A stretch of 64,000 nt of DNA from Marisa cornuarietis (lineage: Eukaryota; Mollusca; Gastropoda; Architaenioglossa; Ampullariidae). Shown piece by piece: positions 51,577-61,397 of this stretch. The stretch is from assembly GCA_004794655.1 (NCBI GenBank), contig SMMW01000025.1, positions 1,300,001-1,364,000 on the forward strand, read 5' to 3'. The notes under the pieces are model-generated. The model was not told the origin of the DNA. It saw only the letters and a program-made list of their open reading frames with translations, and ran no database searches. Position 1 is the first letter of the stretch. Every line of letters starts with the position of its first letter. The translations under genes and the position numbers were made by a program.

Positions 51577-53606
51577 CATGCGTGCGTACATGCGTCCACT
51601 CGCGAGTTTGTATCCAGGCATTTTCGGAACTATCTTAAAACAAGCAACTTAAAAATCAATGGTGAGCAGAGCTCAAGTAATAACAAATTATGTAATTTGT
51701 CCTTTCTAATATTTCGTCAGCAACGAATCGGAGCATCGGCCATTCTGAAGAACTGACTTTAGTAACCTTTCAACAAGGTAGGAGTCTGATGATATTATTA
51801 CAGATGACAAGGTACAGGTGTTGTTAACCCAAAAAGGAAGTGCTGCCGGATGCACTCTTGAAATTTTCTTGAACTGCCTCGGATTTTCTTCATGTTTCTG
51901 CGTGCAGGAAGCCATTTCTCAGGCTAGAGAACAATCAGACCTAATGTGACCAGAGGCTCCTCTTTTAATAAGCCTTCGCTATGACTGCAAGATGACTTCG
52001 CGGAGATAGTTGACGACACTATAGGGCTTAGAAACAGACAAAGAGAAATGCACTTGCACAACGCCGTCAAGAACGGCAGCCATGAAAGCATCACGCGGGC
52101 GTTCGGTGTTCTCGGATTTTCAAGAAGTATTAATCAGGCATCTTGGTCAACTCTGGACCGGATGCGACGAATATCGAACAGAATGCGATTCTGCTTTGGG
52201 TGAAATGACTCCATGAGAACAAGAAAAAGCGATGAGATGTTTACAGGCTACAGTAGCTCAACCTGATACCGCGTTAGGTGCTGACTCGGCGTAAAACAAC
52301 AAACAACAAAAACAGCACCTGATGGTAAGCTGAGTTCCGTTCGCTCACAGAAAGAAATACGCTAAGAAGCTTCGCTCACTCGATACACGCACGCGCGCGT
52401 ACACACAAGCACACAGCTGCACCCCGTCGTCTGTCTCCCTAGCCCTTCCTCTTTCAGTTGGCCTCGTTAATTACCTATAAAACGAGAATAAGTCAGCGAT
52501 TCTACAAAACCCCTTAAATTGGATTTAACTTTAGTTTCTACCAGCCGCAGAAGAAAGTTTAGCAAGTTTCGGCAGCTGGGCGATCGTCTGGGGTACATGG
52601 CGATAAGAATCGAAACGTTGGACAAAAATGAATAGTCCTTTGAATAAAACTCAAATGAGAACATTTCTTGCTTTTCCGCTGAAGGATACCCCTAGGATGC
52701 CTTTCTGCTTTTTTGCATATTTGTTTTTGGGGGAAGGGGGAAGTAAGCGAGGTGGGAATCGTTGTTTATATGAGGTGAGTGTCTGATTTCACAGCCCATG
52801 AAAGGTGCGGTCTGCCAAGAATGGCGAAGACTTTTAACCGGCCTTCAGAGAAAATGGAAGGCTTCTAACCACCACTAGCAGAAAATGGAAGGTGGAAAAA
52901 GAACGGTTTTTCCAGCCACGGAGACGCTCTGCCAATCACTCTCGTTGCCCATTGCCACTCGCACACTGCTCGATCGCTTCTTGGTCAGTAACAAGCAGCC
53001 AGGCCCTGACCACACGCGCACGAATGGGCTGGGAGCTGGGGTATGGGGGGTAGAAAGAACAGCACGTACCATTTCCTTTGTCGCGTCCAATTTTCTGGAC
53101 TGGCCTATCCATTACACGGGCATCGAGGGCAAAAATGGCAAGCCCGAAAATTCCATTTAGGTTTCCCGGCCTCTCTCACGCGCAAGCGTCAAGGAACAGA
53201 AGCCGAGATCTAAGAACAATCGCCTTTCGTAAAGGAGCAAAATGTTTCAGCGGTCTCCTAAAACGGCCGCGAGGACCAATTTTACCGCCTCTTGCCCGTG
53301 CATTTCTTTGCGTTTTTCTTTTTCTTTTCTCCTTTCTCGGGCGCCGGAAGATCTGACAATGCCTATCTGCAGGCCCTGTCTGCAGCAATGATCTGAATTT
53401 CAATGGCGATCACACGCAAGTTGTCCTGTTTTCACGGCCTGATCAATTTGTTCTTACGCCGCAAAGACGTTTTGGGGGCGGTGGGCAAGATAATGTCGTC
53501 TATTGAAAACACACGTGGTTTGCATGCACCAAACATCTTATCTGCCCTCATCTCCACTTTCAACGCTATGCAGTACTGCCACTGTGGGCTTTTTAAAGTA
53601 GTAAAC

Positions 53607-53637
<31 letters not shown>

Positions 53638-56600
53638 TACTTTTATTATTAGTTCAGATTTTTTGTAGATACTGCTGTCGGAAACCCGTATATGCTCCTT
53701 ACTTCCACCCTTGTAACTAGCCTGTGAAACTGGAGCGCCTGCTACATGATGTCGCAGGCTTGCCGAGGATCTAGAAGTCGTCTGGCCGAGTTCCAGCCTC
53801 TCCTTCTGGTCTTTCGTTGATCCTAGACTCGATCGCATGGTCTCCCGTCATTTACTGCTGTTAGCCTTTTATATGAGTGCATATGCGCTCATGATGTGAC
53901 TCACGAAAATGGACGGGCAGGCAGCTGTTTTTATCGTCTGGCAAGAAAAGAGGACGTCAGGCAGGGAATCTTTCTGGGACAAACATCAGCGAAGAAACCG
54001 TGCGAACAAGTTCCGACTGACGAAAGACCAAAGAGTGAAGCTGGAACTCGGCCAGACGGCGTCTGGACCTTCGCCAGGCCCGGCGACGTCATGTGGCGAG
54101 AGCTACTGCTTCTCGGGTCAATTGGCGGAGGTAGAAGTAGGTTGATAGTATTAATCTCTATTACATTCCTAAAGAGATGAAAGTATATCATGCGCGTACG
54201 AACAAACAAATCTTTGGCAAGGCATTGAAAGTTCACGTTCGAAACTACGATCAAATAAAAAAACAGGCGTCAGCTGCTATTTATGTGTCTGCAATCCCGA
54301 CTACTCACTTGTGAAACAGAAAAATAAAATCTAGGAAAGATCTTTTAAAAAGCGCGTCCGAAAATTTGAAACACATCGAAATCTCTGACAAGATTTAAAA
54401 CAGAGCAGACGCAAGCTGTCCCACACTAGCTTCAACAGTCAGCCCAGAAGACTGAAAATCCCAAGCCCATTATCGGCACTCTTTGAGTGCTCCCCTTTTG
54501 ATACCCATCTGTTCAGCATGTATTAGTATATGATATAGGAAGTCTTATATCACAAATAAATCCAAACAGCTTTGACAACGGATTACACAGAAGCGTAAGG
54601 GTCCCCATGCCCGTGATCGCCCTCCAAATTTGAGGATCCCGTTCTCTTGATTGGCCCTCCCTAGGTCCTCACGATACCATCAAGTGCACCCTTAGCAATC
54701 GCAGACCAGCCCGCTCGGTGGCGCGGCAGACTCCAACTTTTGTTTCAACTTCCAGAATGACGAGGGGCGGGGTGATACAGAGAGAAAGGAGAACAGATGT
54801 TAAAAAGCTTCTGGTCCAGGAGGTGGCCTCACACAACACCAGGCGCCCGCAGTGGCACGCGCGGTGATTCCAACGACGTCTCATACCAGCAGGTGGCGTC
54901 ACATCGTTTACAGACGACGACGACGGCTGAACTCGCAATGTTTCCAGGGGTTGTCGTGGAACCCCGCCACCCACCTATGTTTCCAGACATAATAGTGCGG
55001 CTGCAATTATGGAGGCCGCCAGGTGGCAATATTCCAATCGTTTTCTGATGCCCGTGCGATGTTTTCAGACGACTAAATCCTACCTCAGGCCGAAGGGCAA
55101 AAACAGAGAGAGAGATCGCGCTCTGTACTGTGGATACTTGAAGCCGAGAACTCACAGTAAGCGTTTATGGCTGAAGGGTGCATTTTACACAGTATGATCC
55201 AAAGAGTCTGCGGTATATTTCTCTACTGCCTCCATTTAATATAAATACCGCGTCTGTATTTTGCTTGCTGTGGCTTCTAATATAACAGCTGTTGCTTAGT
55301 AGATGAAGTCTGCGGTCTTTTATACTCTAGCAAACCCATCAAGCGCCAATCTCGACACCGTTTGGCTATTAGGAATATAGCATCAAAGAAGCAGTCTCCA
55401 AAAGTCAGTTCTTAACCCGTTTCACGCAGCCCATTCGTGCTCTTCTAGAAGTGAACGATTTTCCTGCTTAATAAACAGGAGACGTCACACTCGCCTTGTC
55501 CATATAACTCGTGGTGAAGACATTTCTTGCAAATGTCATTTTATGTGTGTCTGAAAGCGTTGTAAGATTCACTGGCTGGTTTCACTCAGAGGGTGAAAAA
55601 GTCTTTTTACCTTACCCCTTTCCCCCACTCTTAGTTATAGCGCGATGTGCTCCATGTGGTAGACCCGCTCCCAACGTTTAGAAATACTACAATTACTAGG
55701 GGAGAAAACTCATTACCTGACTGATTCATTAATGTCGGATGGATAGGGGGATGTCAGTTTTAGCAACTATATCTGTTGTGATAATTTCATTGTCAAAATT
55801 CCCACTCGTTTCCTTTCTTTATGTGTCTTTCGTTTTGTTCAATGCTTCTGAGGTTACATTAAATAGTGGCACTTGATATTACTTCTTGAGTACGTTTGTT
55901 ATTATCGTTTATATTGTGGGGCTTCTGTGCAGGGGATGTGTGCCCATAACTTTAAGTGAAAGTTGTTTTAGTCTTCTTTTCTTTTCTTCAAATATTACTG
56001 GCTTGTGAGGTTTATTTTACTTCTTTTTAGGGACTGTCATCAATGAACATGATGAGGTATAGGCGAATCTGGTAACCTACTGAATAATCCTTTACATTTC
56101 TTTTGTCTTGTAAATAATGTGCAATTGTAGTCAGTATGCATACACAGTATGTCAACTGAAGGTCTTGTGGAGGCGGTGGGGTGGGGGAACTGGTGTTGTA
56201 TGCCCATCTAGTCACTAAAGTTCTGTCACAGTAAAGCAGTAAGCCATGTAAACAGGTACCGTATGCAGAGAAAGAATGGTGTGCCTGAGACAAGATCTGA
56301 ACCCAGGACAGCTAATTATCTCTAAAGGTCTAGTTGTTTTTTTTTTTGTCGTTCGCCTGGTTACACCTGGAGGCCAGCTCTTGAGATGAAACTGGTGGTT
56401 TTTCGTAGAGTCTCCGCTGGCCCGTACAGTTTGTTAAGCAGAGTCTCCGGCTGTGGCCAAATCTCTTCCCTTAGGGGACGGAGGTTCCCACAGTCCTGTA
56501 GGATATGTTCTGCAGTCTGGTCTGCTTCTCCACATGGGCATCTCGGGGACAGTATGAGGTGTAGCTTCTTGTGTAGATGTTGAAGCAGTCTGTTGTGCCC

Positions 56601-59600
56601 GGTCCTGAGGCGGAAAATAACGACCTGGTCCGGTCTGGACAGCTGATGGTAACTGTCTCGTGGTTGTTGTGGCCTGTACATGGATTTGATGATGGTTTTC
56701 ATCTCTGACATGTTGACTGCATTGTCTTCTTGCTCGTCCTCTGCACCCAACTTAGCCATCCTGTCAGCCTCCTCATTCCCATCTATTCCGCAGTGGGATC
56801 CATTGTAGGGCTGTTCTGAGGCACTTGGTGTTTAGCAGTGCATCCTCCAGGTCTGGCAGTTTGTTGTTGTTGATTGCCTGCAGCACAGACAGAGCATCGG
56901 TCAGGAAGACAACCTGGCTGTCGTGGTCTGCTTTGCTGCTGATGGTATTTGCTGCATGGACCAGGGCTTCTATTTCTGCTCTATAGTTTGTACAGTGAAG
57001 GCCAGTTGGTATTGCTGCTGCCTGCCGCTGTCCATTTGGGAACTGGATGTAGACACCAGCCCCTCCTCTTTGGGTAGCATCTGTGGCTGACCCATCTGTG
57101 AAGGCCCTTATCCATGATTCCTGGGGGTACCTTTCTTCTAGCATGGCTAGTGTCAGGGCTCTCTTGCTCACGTTGTTATGCTCATCCTTTGTTGCGAGGT
57201 GAGGAACTGTGGTGCAGATGGTGATGTTCCCTGTTCTGTCTTTCCAGAACGGAGGATCGAGGGAGGGAGTCGGTACCAGGACCTGCGCGGGAAGCTTTGT
57301 TTGGTGTTTTCTGTGTAATGCCTGTGTCACTCGTACAAAATTAGATCTTTTCAGTCTTCCTAAAGGTCTAGTGGAAAGTAATTATTTTTTTCTAATGAAC
57401 AGAAAGAGATAAGGTTAACAACACTGATGTTAAGATTATGGATGGAAAGGCTGACATTTTGAAAACTTCAGAAGAACTGGGATCATATGCTAATTAGGCA
57501 TATCTAGTGTGATGTCACGAGTCTGACCTCTTCCTGTGTATGGTTATATTTGCAGGCATATATCTTGAGGACGAAAAGGAAGGATTGGAGTTTTGAAAAT
57601 AGCTTCTTGTGCTGACCTTTCGCTAGTCACAAGAAACATGCTCCCCCTTTGTGGGCAGTTCATGACTGAAGCGGGCACATGATTAAGCACAATCATAGCA
57701 AATAATTTGCACCACTATGGAACTTAATCACCCTGAAAAAATATACATTTAATAGGATACAGAACCATTAGAGCTGTGAAGCACTTGCTTCCCTTCTTTT
57801 CTTTAGTCTCTAACACAACATCTGAACATACAGAGTAGAAATGATATAATGATGGAAAGAACATTCTCTGCTCAGGTTGAAAGAAGAATGTGTTACCTTC
57901 CTGGTGTTATGGGCACGTGTGTGCATCCATAGCCTCTCACTACATCTGTACCAAAAGCGTCGAGCCCATAAGCGCTGACAACTAACTGAGGCCCTATTGA
58001 AATGGATTATAGCATAAAACATCATATTTTATTATTAATACAACAGCTTTATCTGTAAACCTAATGATTATGAGAAATTCATATTGCAGCTTGTTTTATA
58101 TTTCTTCAGTTCATCCGTTTTTGTATATTGCTGAAAAAAATTGTGCATATCTGTGTATGTGTGCATGCTAATGCTTGTGACATAAATTTATGAGATGACA
58201 AACAAGCTAGGAAAGATGTGCAAAAGCACAATCATGCACTTTGAAGAAATAAAAGGTCTCATTATTCCCAACGTTATAATGATCTAAAGAGATACAACCA
58301 GTGACAAACTTACATCCATAGCAATTTGTGCTTTTGAAAGTTATGTCAAGTGGAAAATTCCACACAAATAGTTGTCTTTCATCCTGGCTCTTTTTTGTTA
58401 TCTGTGTGATTCCTTCTTCCAACCCCTAAAACAAATGTACAAAAATTAGTAAATATAAATAAGTAAAACTAAAATCGTAATTTCCCTCTACACAAGCCTT
58501 AATTTTACATTTCAAATTATAAATGCTTAATAATATTGTGGCTTAATAAAATTTCAAACATCATAAAGCAGTTTTTAAACTTGGCCAGCTACTGGAAATT
58601 GATCTGTGCATGAAATATTATATATATATGAATGAGAAGCAGAGACTGATAACAAAATTGTGCTGAATCTGATTATGGTAATAAATGTATTTTCTAAGAT
58701 ATTACTCCCTGACAAAAAAATTAACAAATTTCGAGATCATAATCATTTGCCCAAGGTATATTAAAAAAAAACAACTCATTAACACACTAGCTGCAGCTAT
58801 TTCCTACTAGTACAGTGCAGTACAAGATATAAAATAAAACTGATCTAACAACAATAACTGCTCTTTGTCATCTGGCACACGAATACCCACATCAACAATT
58901 TTGTCCTAATTAAACTGCCTGCCATTAATAACTTTTCTGGAGCAGAACTAGGAATCTCTTTCATCCCAGATTACACACAGAGTGTTCAAGCAGGGCTTTT
59001 TATTTTACACTCAATGGCTGATTCCATTACACACCACAGCAACTGCCTTCATAATGAATAACTCCCTAACTTTTGTGTCCCAATTAAACTTAGCACCAAA
59101 ACTTTTATATTGGTATAATTGCATAGAATTCTAATATATATTGTAAATTCCTTATCATATGCTCTATGAAAAATCTAGGTATTAAAACAGTAACAGAAAG
59201 CATAAAACAGAGCCATCACTGCTATGCTACAAACAAAAAATGTGTTTTAAACACAAACATATGGCCAACAGACAATCGCAAAAAAACGGACAAAAAACAA
59301 GATTTAAAAAGGTGTGCCACAAATTGTTTATAGTCTCCTAAAAATATCTAGTTTTCTATTAAACACTTGAACTAATGAAATTAAGACAAGAAAAAGGTAC
59401 TTTATTACAAGTATACAAAACAAAAAACTATTATATTGTACATATTGTATGACACAGCAATTTATTATGGCTTAATTTCAGGAACATGACATTTCCCTTG
59501 AATGCAGCAATATCCTAATATTGCTAATAATGGGTGTCATTCATTACAAGATACTAATTCCAATTAGTAATCCGCCTTCTATTTGTGAGGCCAAGCCTTC

Positions 59601-60966
59601 AAACAACACTTTGCATACAGTGAGATCAATTCTCTAGGGGCGTGTTTAGGAGACAAAGGAACAGAGTGCACAGCCATATGGGTCTTTGTTTACTTCTGTC
59701 AATCGTGCTGAGAGTAATTCATCCTACTTGACTCCTTATCTAAAAATTGCATTTTAGTTGTTGTAATGCCCGGGTCATATGAAGCCTGGCACCCAGCACA
59801 GCAAAATGGAGAACTACATTTTAAAATGCACATTTACTTTATCTCAAAGCAGAATTAGTGAAAAGACAAGGTGAGGGCACACAGTGATACTAAAATTTAG
59901 GTCTTTAGATTGATGCAACCTTTACATTCCCTTTTTAAAGTTTCACATGCAAAGAATAATTTTATTATAGATTTTGAGAGAAATTTGGCTTTTCTTTTCC
60001 TTGCACCGACAAGATGGCCAGATGACTTACAATAAAGAAATTCAGATAAAAGGTAAGCATGGAATTAAGAAAGTATGCTCTGTAAAACTGCTAGATGGCT
60101 TTTTAGGAGCAAAGTTTTAGGTCCCTTTGGCACCAACAAAAATATTGTTTCCATAAATGTATTTTGACATCATACTCCATCAATATAGACCTAACTCCAA
60201 CAAGAGACTGCTTTTCTCCTTTTACCATTATCACCCTTCACTTTCACGTTATTATATTTTGGAAACAGATAAGTGCTTTAAAATAGCATCTGTACATGCA
60301 ACATATCTTTAGAGTTTTTGGTCTGGGAAAATAACGTGTTTTTGCTACAAATCTTGGTTAACATTGTAAACAAGCAGAAAAGAACACAAAAAAGTATTCC
60401 ACAAGAAATAATCCAGTAAAGTTCACCACTCTACCAGAAATGCATATTTAGAAATAAACATAAATAAAAACAGTAGTAGTAATAATACTAATGAGCTCAA
60501 GTTATTTAGCATGAAAAATTACAAATGAATTGACAACCACAAAACAAATAAACACCACCAGCAAGCAAATGGATGACACTGTAGCACATAACCAAAGAGT
60601 ACAGATGAAGATAAAGAAGTGGAGAGTAAACAGAAGAGTTTACTTAATTATGAAAGGCATTTCTTAAGCAGGTTGGTTTTGAGGTAAACTTGAACATTTC
60701 GAGCATAGACACAATTTAAAGAGAAAAGGACACAAAGTTCAAATAGTGAGGCCTGAAGAAACATTAAAACTCTTTCCTTTTCTGTTTTTCATTTAAATAC
60801 AATTAATGCTTGAAAATTTTATTTTGATTAAAAAATATTTAAAGATGTGTTTTTTGGAAACTTTGTACTCAACAAATAATCTTTATCCTTAAGCATGTAC
60901 TCACCGAGGTTATGAGCCAGTCTGGACCATGTGTGAAAAAATATCGACAGTATATGTCATCAAACT
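37575..60966 (-). CDS. B9D1: B9 domain-containing protein 1 (B9D1), spliced, 5' partial (five of about six coding exons)
   Basis: B9D1 works with MKS1 and B9D2 in the MKS/B9 complex of the ciliary transition zone, which gates protein entry into cilia and affects Hedgehog signalling in vertebrates (family knowledge). Five minus-strand exons (60966-60905, 58425-58314, 57993-57897, 46328-46198, 37732-37575) join in frame into about 185 residues, covering nearly all of the C2-like B9 domain. Telltale segments are [79 protein letters not shown] and [14 protein letters not shown]. They match my memory of vertebrate B9D1 closely, and the length fits the roughly 200-residue family. Intron phases in order are 1, 0, 1, 2, 1, each consistent across its junction. 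The first exon is not visible: the first seen codon is completed by an upstream G, probably beyond 64000. No internal stop or frameshift is seen, so the gene looks functional. Confidence 0.96.
38331..38405 (-). mobile_element. LINE 3'-UTR footprint, minus strand
   Basis: The minus strand reads TTGCACTATATAAATCTATT followed by ATTAGTAGTAG, the same layout as the 34.5-kb footprint. It is only about 75 bp, so family assignment is tentative. Confidence 0.4.
39289..39338 (+). repeat. (ATC)n microsatellite, probable tail of the adjacent LINE relic
   Basis: About 16 units lie on the 3' side of the minus-strand LINE relic at 39406-39690. Confidence 0.85.
39406..39690 (-). mobile_element. LINE C-terminal relic in B9D1 intron 5
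   Basis: The minus strand encodes [20 protein letters not shown], then [18 protein letters not shown], then [15 protein letters not shown]. This matches the HIRNEEVRNRIQQAIG...KRKLKWYGHVTRSSGLAKTILQG...GRRRGRQKKRW pattern of an endonuclease/reverse-transcriptase LINE. It is frameshifted. Its 3' end points at the (ATC)n tract 70 bp away, which on this strand reads (GAT)n. Confidence 0.7.
40247..40329. repeat. Perfect 27-bp inverted repeat with 29-bp spacer
   Basis: Bases 40247-40273 are the exact reverse complement of 40303-40329. The spacer is 40274-40302. The arm core is GTCTTTGTAAACACATCAA. The total of 83 nt could fold into a pre-miRNA-sized hairpin, but the perfect stem and lack of further evidence leave this open. 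Confidence 0.9.
40446..40695 (+). repeat. Degenerate 23-bp minisatellite
   Basis: Roughly ten units approximate AACGTAATACAGGTGCTAAAATG. Clear ones are AACGTGATACAGGTGCTAAA, AACGTAATGCACGGGCTAAA and AAAGAAACACAAATGCTAAA. The unit phase is lost in places by small indels. Confidence 0.7.
43594..43625 (+). repeat. (CA)n microsatellite
   Basis: About 16 perfect CA units in B9D1 intron 5. Confidence 0.95.
43985..44055 (-). mobile_element. LINE 3'-UTR footprint, minus strand
   Basis: The minus strand starts TTTGTAAAGCGCCATGAGCG and ends GTACAAATAAACTTTTATTA. This is the common AAAGCGC...TATAAATAAA end found repeated in lophotrochozoan genomes (from memory). Confidence 0.45.
44280..44495 (+). mobile_element. 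Possible LINE 3' end with (AAATGAAT)n tail
   Basis: ATGTGCCCTGGGCTTATAGC precedes CATTAATAAATAAATGAAATAAATG. The 61-kb LINE 3' UTR ends in a similar way (ATGGCCCTAAGTCAATAAAAT, then a short tandem tail). No coding part is seen. Confidence 0.4.
45236..45440 (+). repeat. Degenerate minisatellite of about 17 bp (GTGTTCTGGTGACTNTA)
   Basis: Repeated words such as GTGTTCTG, TGTTCTAGTGACTTTA, GTGTTCTGACGACTGTA and GTGTTCTGGAGAC recur about ten times. Unit length varies from 17 to 35 bp. Confidence 0.55.
45998..46130 (+). repeat. Dispersed-repeat fragment (GATTTAACGCCGTACG motif)
   Basis: TTGATTGATTAATTGG followed by ATTTAACGCCGTACGAGCAA resembles the start of an abundant repeat I recall from gastropod genomes (TTGATTGG...TTTAACGYCGTACTC). 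The match covers only about 40 bp, and identity with a family needs a search. Confidence 0.35.
46198..46328 (-). CDS. B9D1: B9D1 coding exon 5
   Basis: This 131-nt exon has the acceptor atattttgcag and the donor gtgagg. One base completes the Arg codon carried over from exon 4. The 43 codons include [34 protein letters not shown] and VVAQGEGRE, and the exon exits in phase 1. It is separated from exon 4 by an 11.6-kb intron. Confidence 0.96.
47399..47456 (+). repeat. (TG)n microsatellite
   Basis: About 29 perfect TG units followed by a short GA run, in B9D1 intron 4. Confidence 0.95.
53607..53638 (+). repeat. (ATC)n microsatellite
   Basis: About ten units in B9D1 intron 4, about 100 bp left of the inverted-repeat element. 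Confidence 0.95.
53740..54098. repeat. Long imperfect inverted repeat (arms of about 81 bp), MITE candidate
   Basis: The left arm 53740-53820 and right arm 54017-54098 are inverted copies at roughly 80% identity, sharing the core GTCTGGCCGAGTTCCAGC and GGTCTTTCGT. About 196 bp separate them. No flanking duplication is clear. In opposite frames both arms translate to KDQxxxLELGQT, a consequence of the inversion. Confidence 0.75.
54816..55028 (+). promoter_or_regulatory. Cluster of three CTCF-like motifs, same orientation
   Basis: CCAGGAGGTGGCC (54816-54828), CCAGCAGGTGGCG (54886-54898) and CCGCCAGGTGGCA (55016-55028) match the animal CTCF core CCASYAGRKGGCR with 1, 0 and 1 mismatches. A weaker fourth lies near 54720. 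CTCF is conserved in bilaterians. Binding is inferred from sequence only. Confidence 0.45.
56335..57359 (-). mobile_element. LINE 3' end with RNase H domain, 5'-truncated, with poly(A) tail and target-site duplication
   Basis: A minus-strand insertion of about 1.0 kb. CTAAAGGTCTAGT occurs at 56322-56334 and at 57360-57372, immediately flanking the element: a perfect 13-bp target-site duplication. On the minus strand the element ends in an A11 tail (T at 56337-56347) only 13 nt after the stop codon at 56361. The reading frame is open right up to the 5' junction, so the copy is truncated inside the coding region. This architecture (RNase H then a cysteine-rich C-terminus) is known from I-related LINE clades. 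Confidence 0.9.
56361..57359 (-). pseudogene. LINE ORF2 C-terminus: RNase H plus zinc-knuckle domain, frameshifted
   Basis: Two minus-strand frames form one gene. The upstream frame (57359-56773) carries the RNase H motifs AFTDGSATD (first Asp at residue 79 counted from 57330), [12 protein letters not shown] (Glu119) and [12 protein letters not shown] (Asp145). It then reaches ALQWIP and goes out of frame. The downstream frame resumes at [15 protein letters not shown] and runs to the stop at 56361-56363, with a knuckle [18 protein letters not shown]. In the family the segment is IPSHCG, so bases covering Ser-His are missing at about 56790-56797 (net loss of 3n+2, most simply 5 nt). The loss removes the conserved His and breaks the frame. 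The copy is dead but otherwise little decayed. Confidence 0.88.
57897..57993 (-). CDS. B9D1: B9D1 coding exon 4
   Basis: This 97-nt exon begins GG, completing the split Trp, after the acceptor ttcaatag, and ends AG before the donor gtaaca. The 31 complete codons encode [16 protein letters not shown] and [15 protein letters not shown], corresponding to the central strands of the B9 domain. The reading frame differs from the longest open frame at this place, so the exon is found only by joining it to its neighbours. Confidence 0.95.
57994..58313 (-). other. B9D1 intron 3
   Basis: This short intron of 320 bp lies between the donor gtaagt and the acceptor ttcaatag. It is the only compact intron in this gene and has no inserted element. 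Confidence 0.9.
58314..58425 (-). CDS. B9D1: B9D1 coding exon 3
   Basis: This 112-nt exon lies between the acceptor tgttttag and a perfect donor gtaagt. It holds 37 codons plus one base and opens with [16 protein letters not shown]. It includes [14 protein letters not shown], the most diagnostic stretch of the B9D1 domain, and leaves in phase 1 so that the Trp of the YGW motif is split across the intron. Cys precedes YG, where the human protein has Pro. Confidence 0.96.
58426..60904 (-). other. B9D1 intron 2
   Basis: This 2.5-kb AT-rich intron is bounded by gtgagt and tgttttag. I see no repeat family or extra exon in it. Confidence 0.85.
60905..60966 (-). CDS. B9D1: B9D1 coding exon 2
   Basis: This 62-nt exon follows the acceptor tttccag and ends before the donor gtgagt. 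It starts with AG, completing a Glu codon from the previous exon, then gives 20 codons including [10 protein letters not shown] and GPDWLITS. Human B9D1 has a similar EYDDLYCKY...QDW segment at this place. It ends in phase 0. Confidence 0.93.
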
Positions 60967-61070
60967 CTGGAAACTAAAAATCATAAAATAAAAAAGCATA
61001 CAAATTAAAAGTTTGCAAATACACATCATCTTTAGAAATTTATTACACCCCCTTTTCAAAACAGAGCATA

Positions 61071-61071
<1 letters not shown>

Positions 61072-61111
<40 letters not shown>
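61072..61111 (+). repeat. (TG)n microsatellite
   Basis: About 20 perfect TG units in B9D1 intron 1, next to exon 2. Confidence 0.95.
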
Positions 61112-61112
<1 letters not shown>

Positions 61113-61397
61113 ATGTGCATGCGCGGATGCAAGCTGTCAAACATGTTCATTTTCACTTTAAATGATTCATGACTAATAACACAGACCACTTAAAACAACA
61201 GAAACTGTATTTTGTATACATAATGGTAATAATTATATTTATAGAGTACCTTAACCACTAACAAAGATGGACTCATGTCATTTATATATATGAAATGGTA
61301 AAAGCACATGCTTTTCAGTAAGCATTAAATGCATCGTACAATTTAAATATATTCACCATCATTCTTATCATGACTACTCTCTCTCTCTCTCTCTCAC

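Larger units (their letters stand above)
46329..57896 (-). other. B9D1 intron 4
   Basis: This 11.6-kb intron carries a (TG)n tract (47399-47456), a second one at 51551-51576, an (ATC)n tract (53607-53638), an 80-bp inverted repeat (53740-54098), a CTCF-like motif cluster (54816-55028) and a truncated LINE (56335-57359). Short open frames in it (for example 48067-48252 and 50716-50946) are not recognisable as exons. Confidence 0.85.

Noticed and set aside
56281..56325. GGTTCAGATC B-box-like sequence next to the RNase H LINE
   Set aside because: It is a single motif without an A box or a repeat partner in the window.
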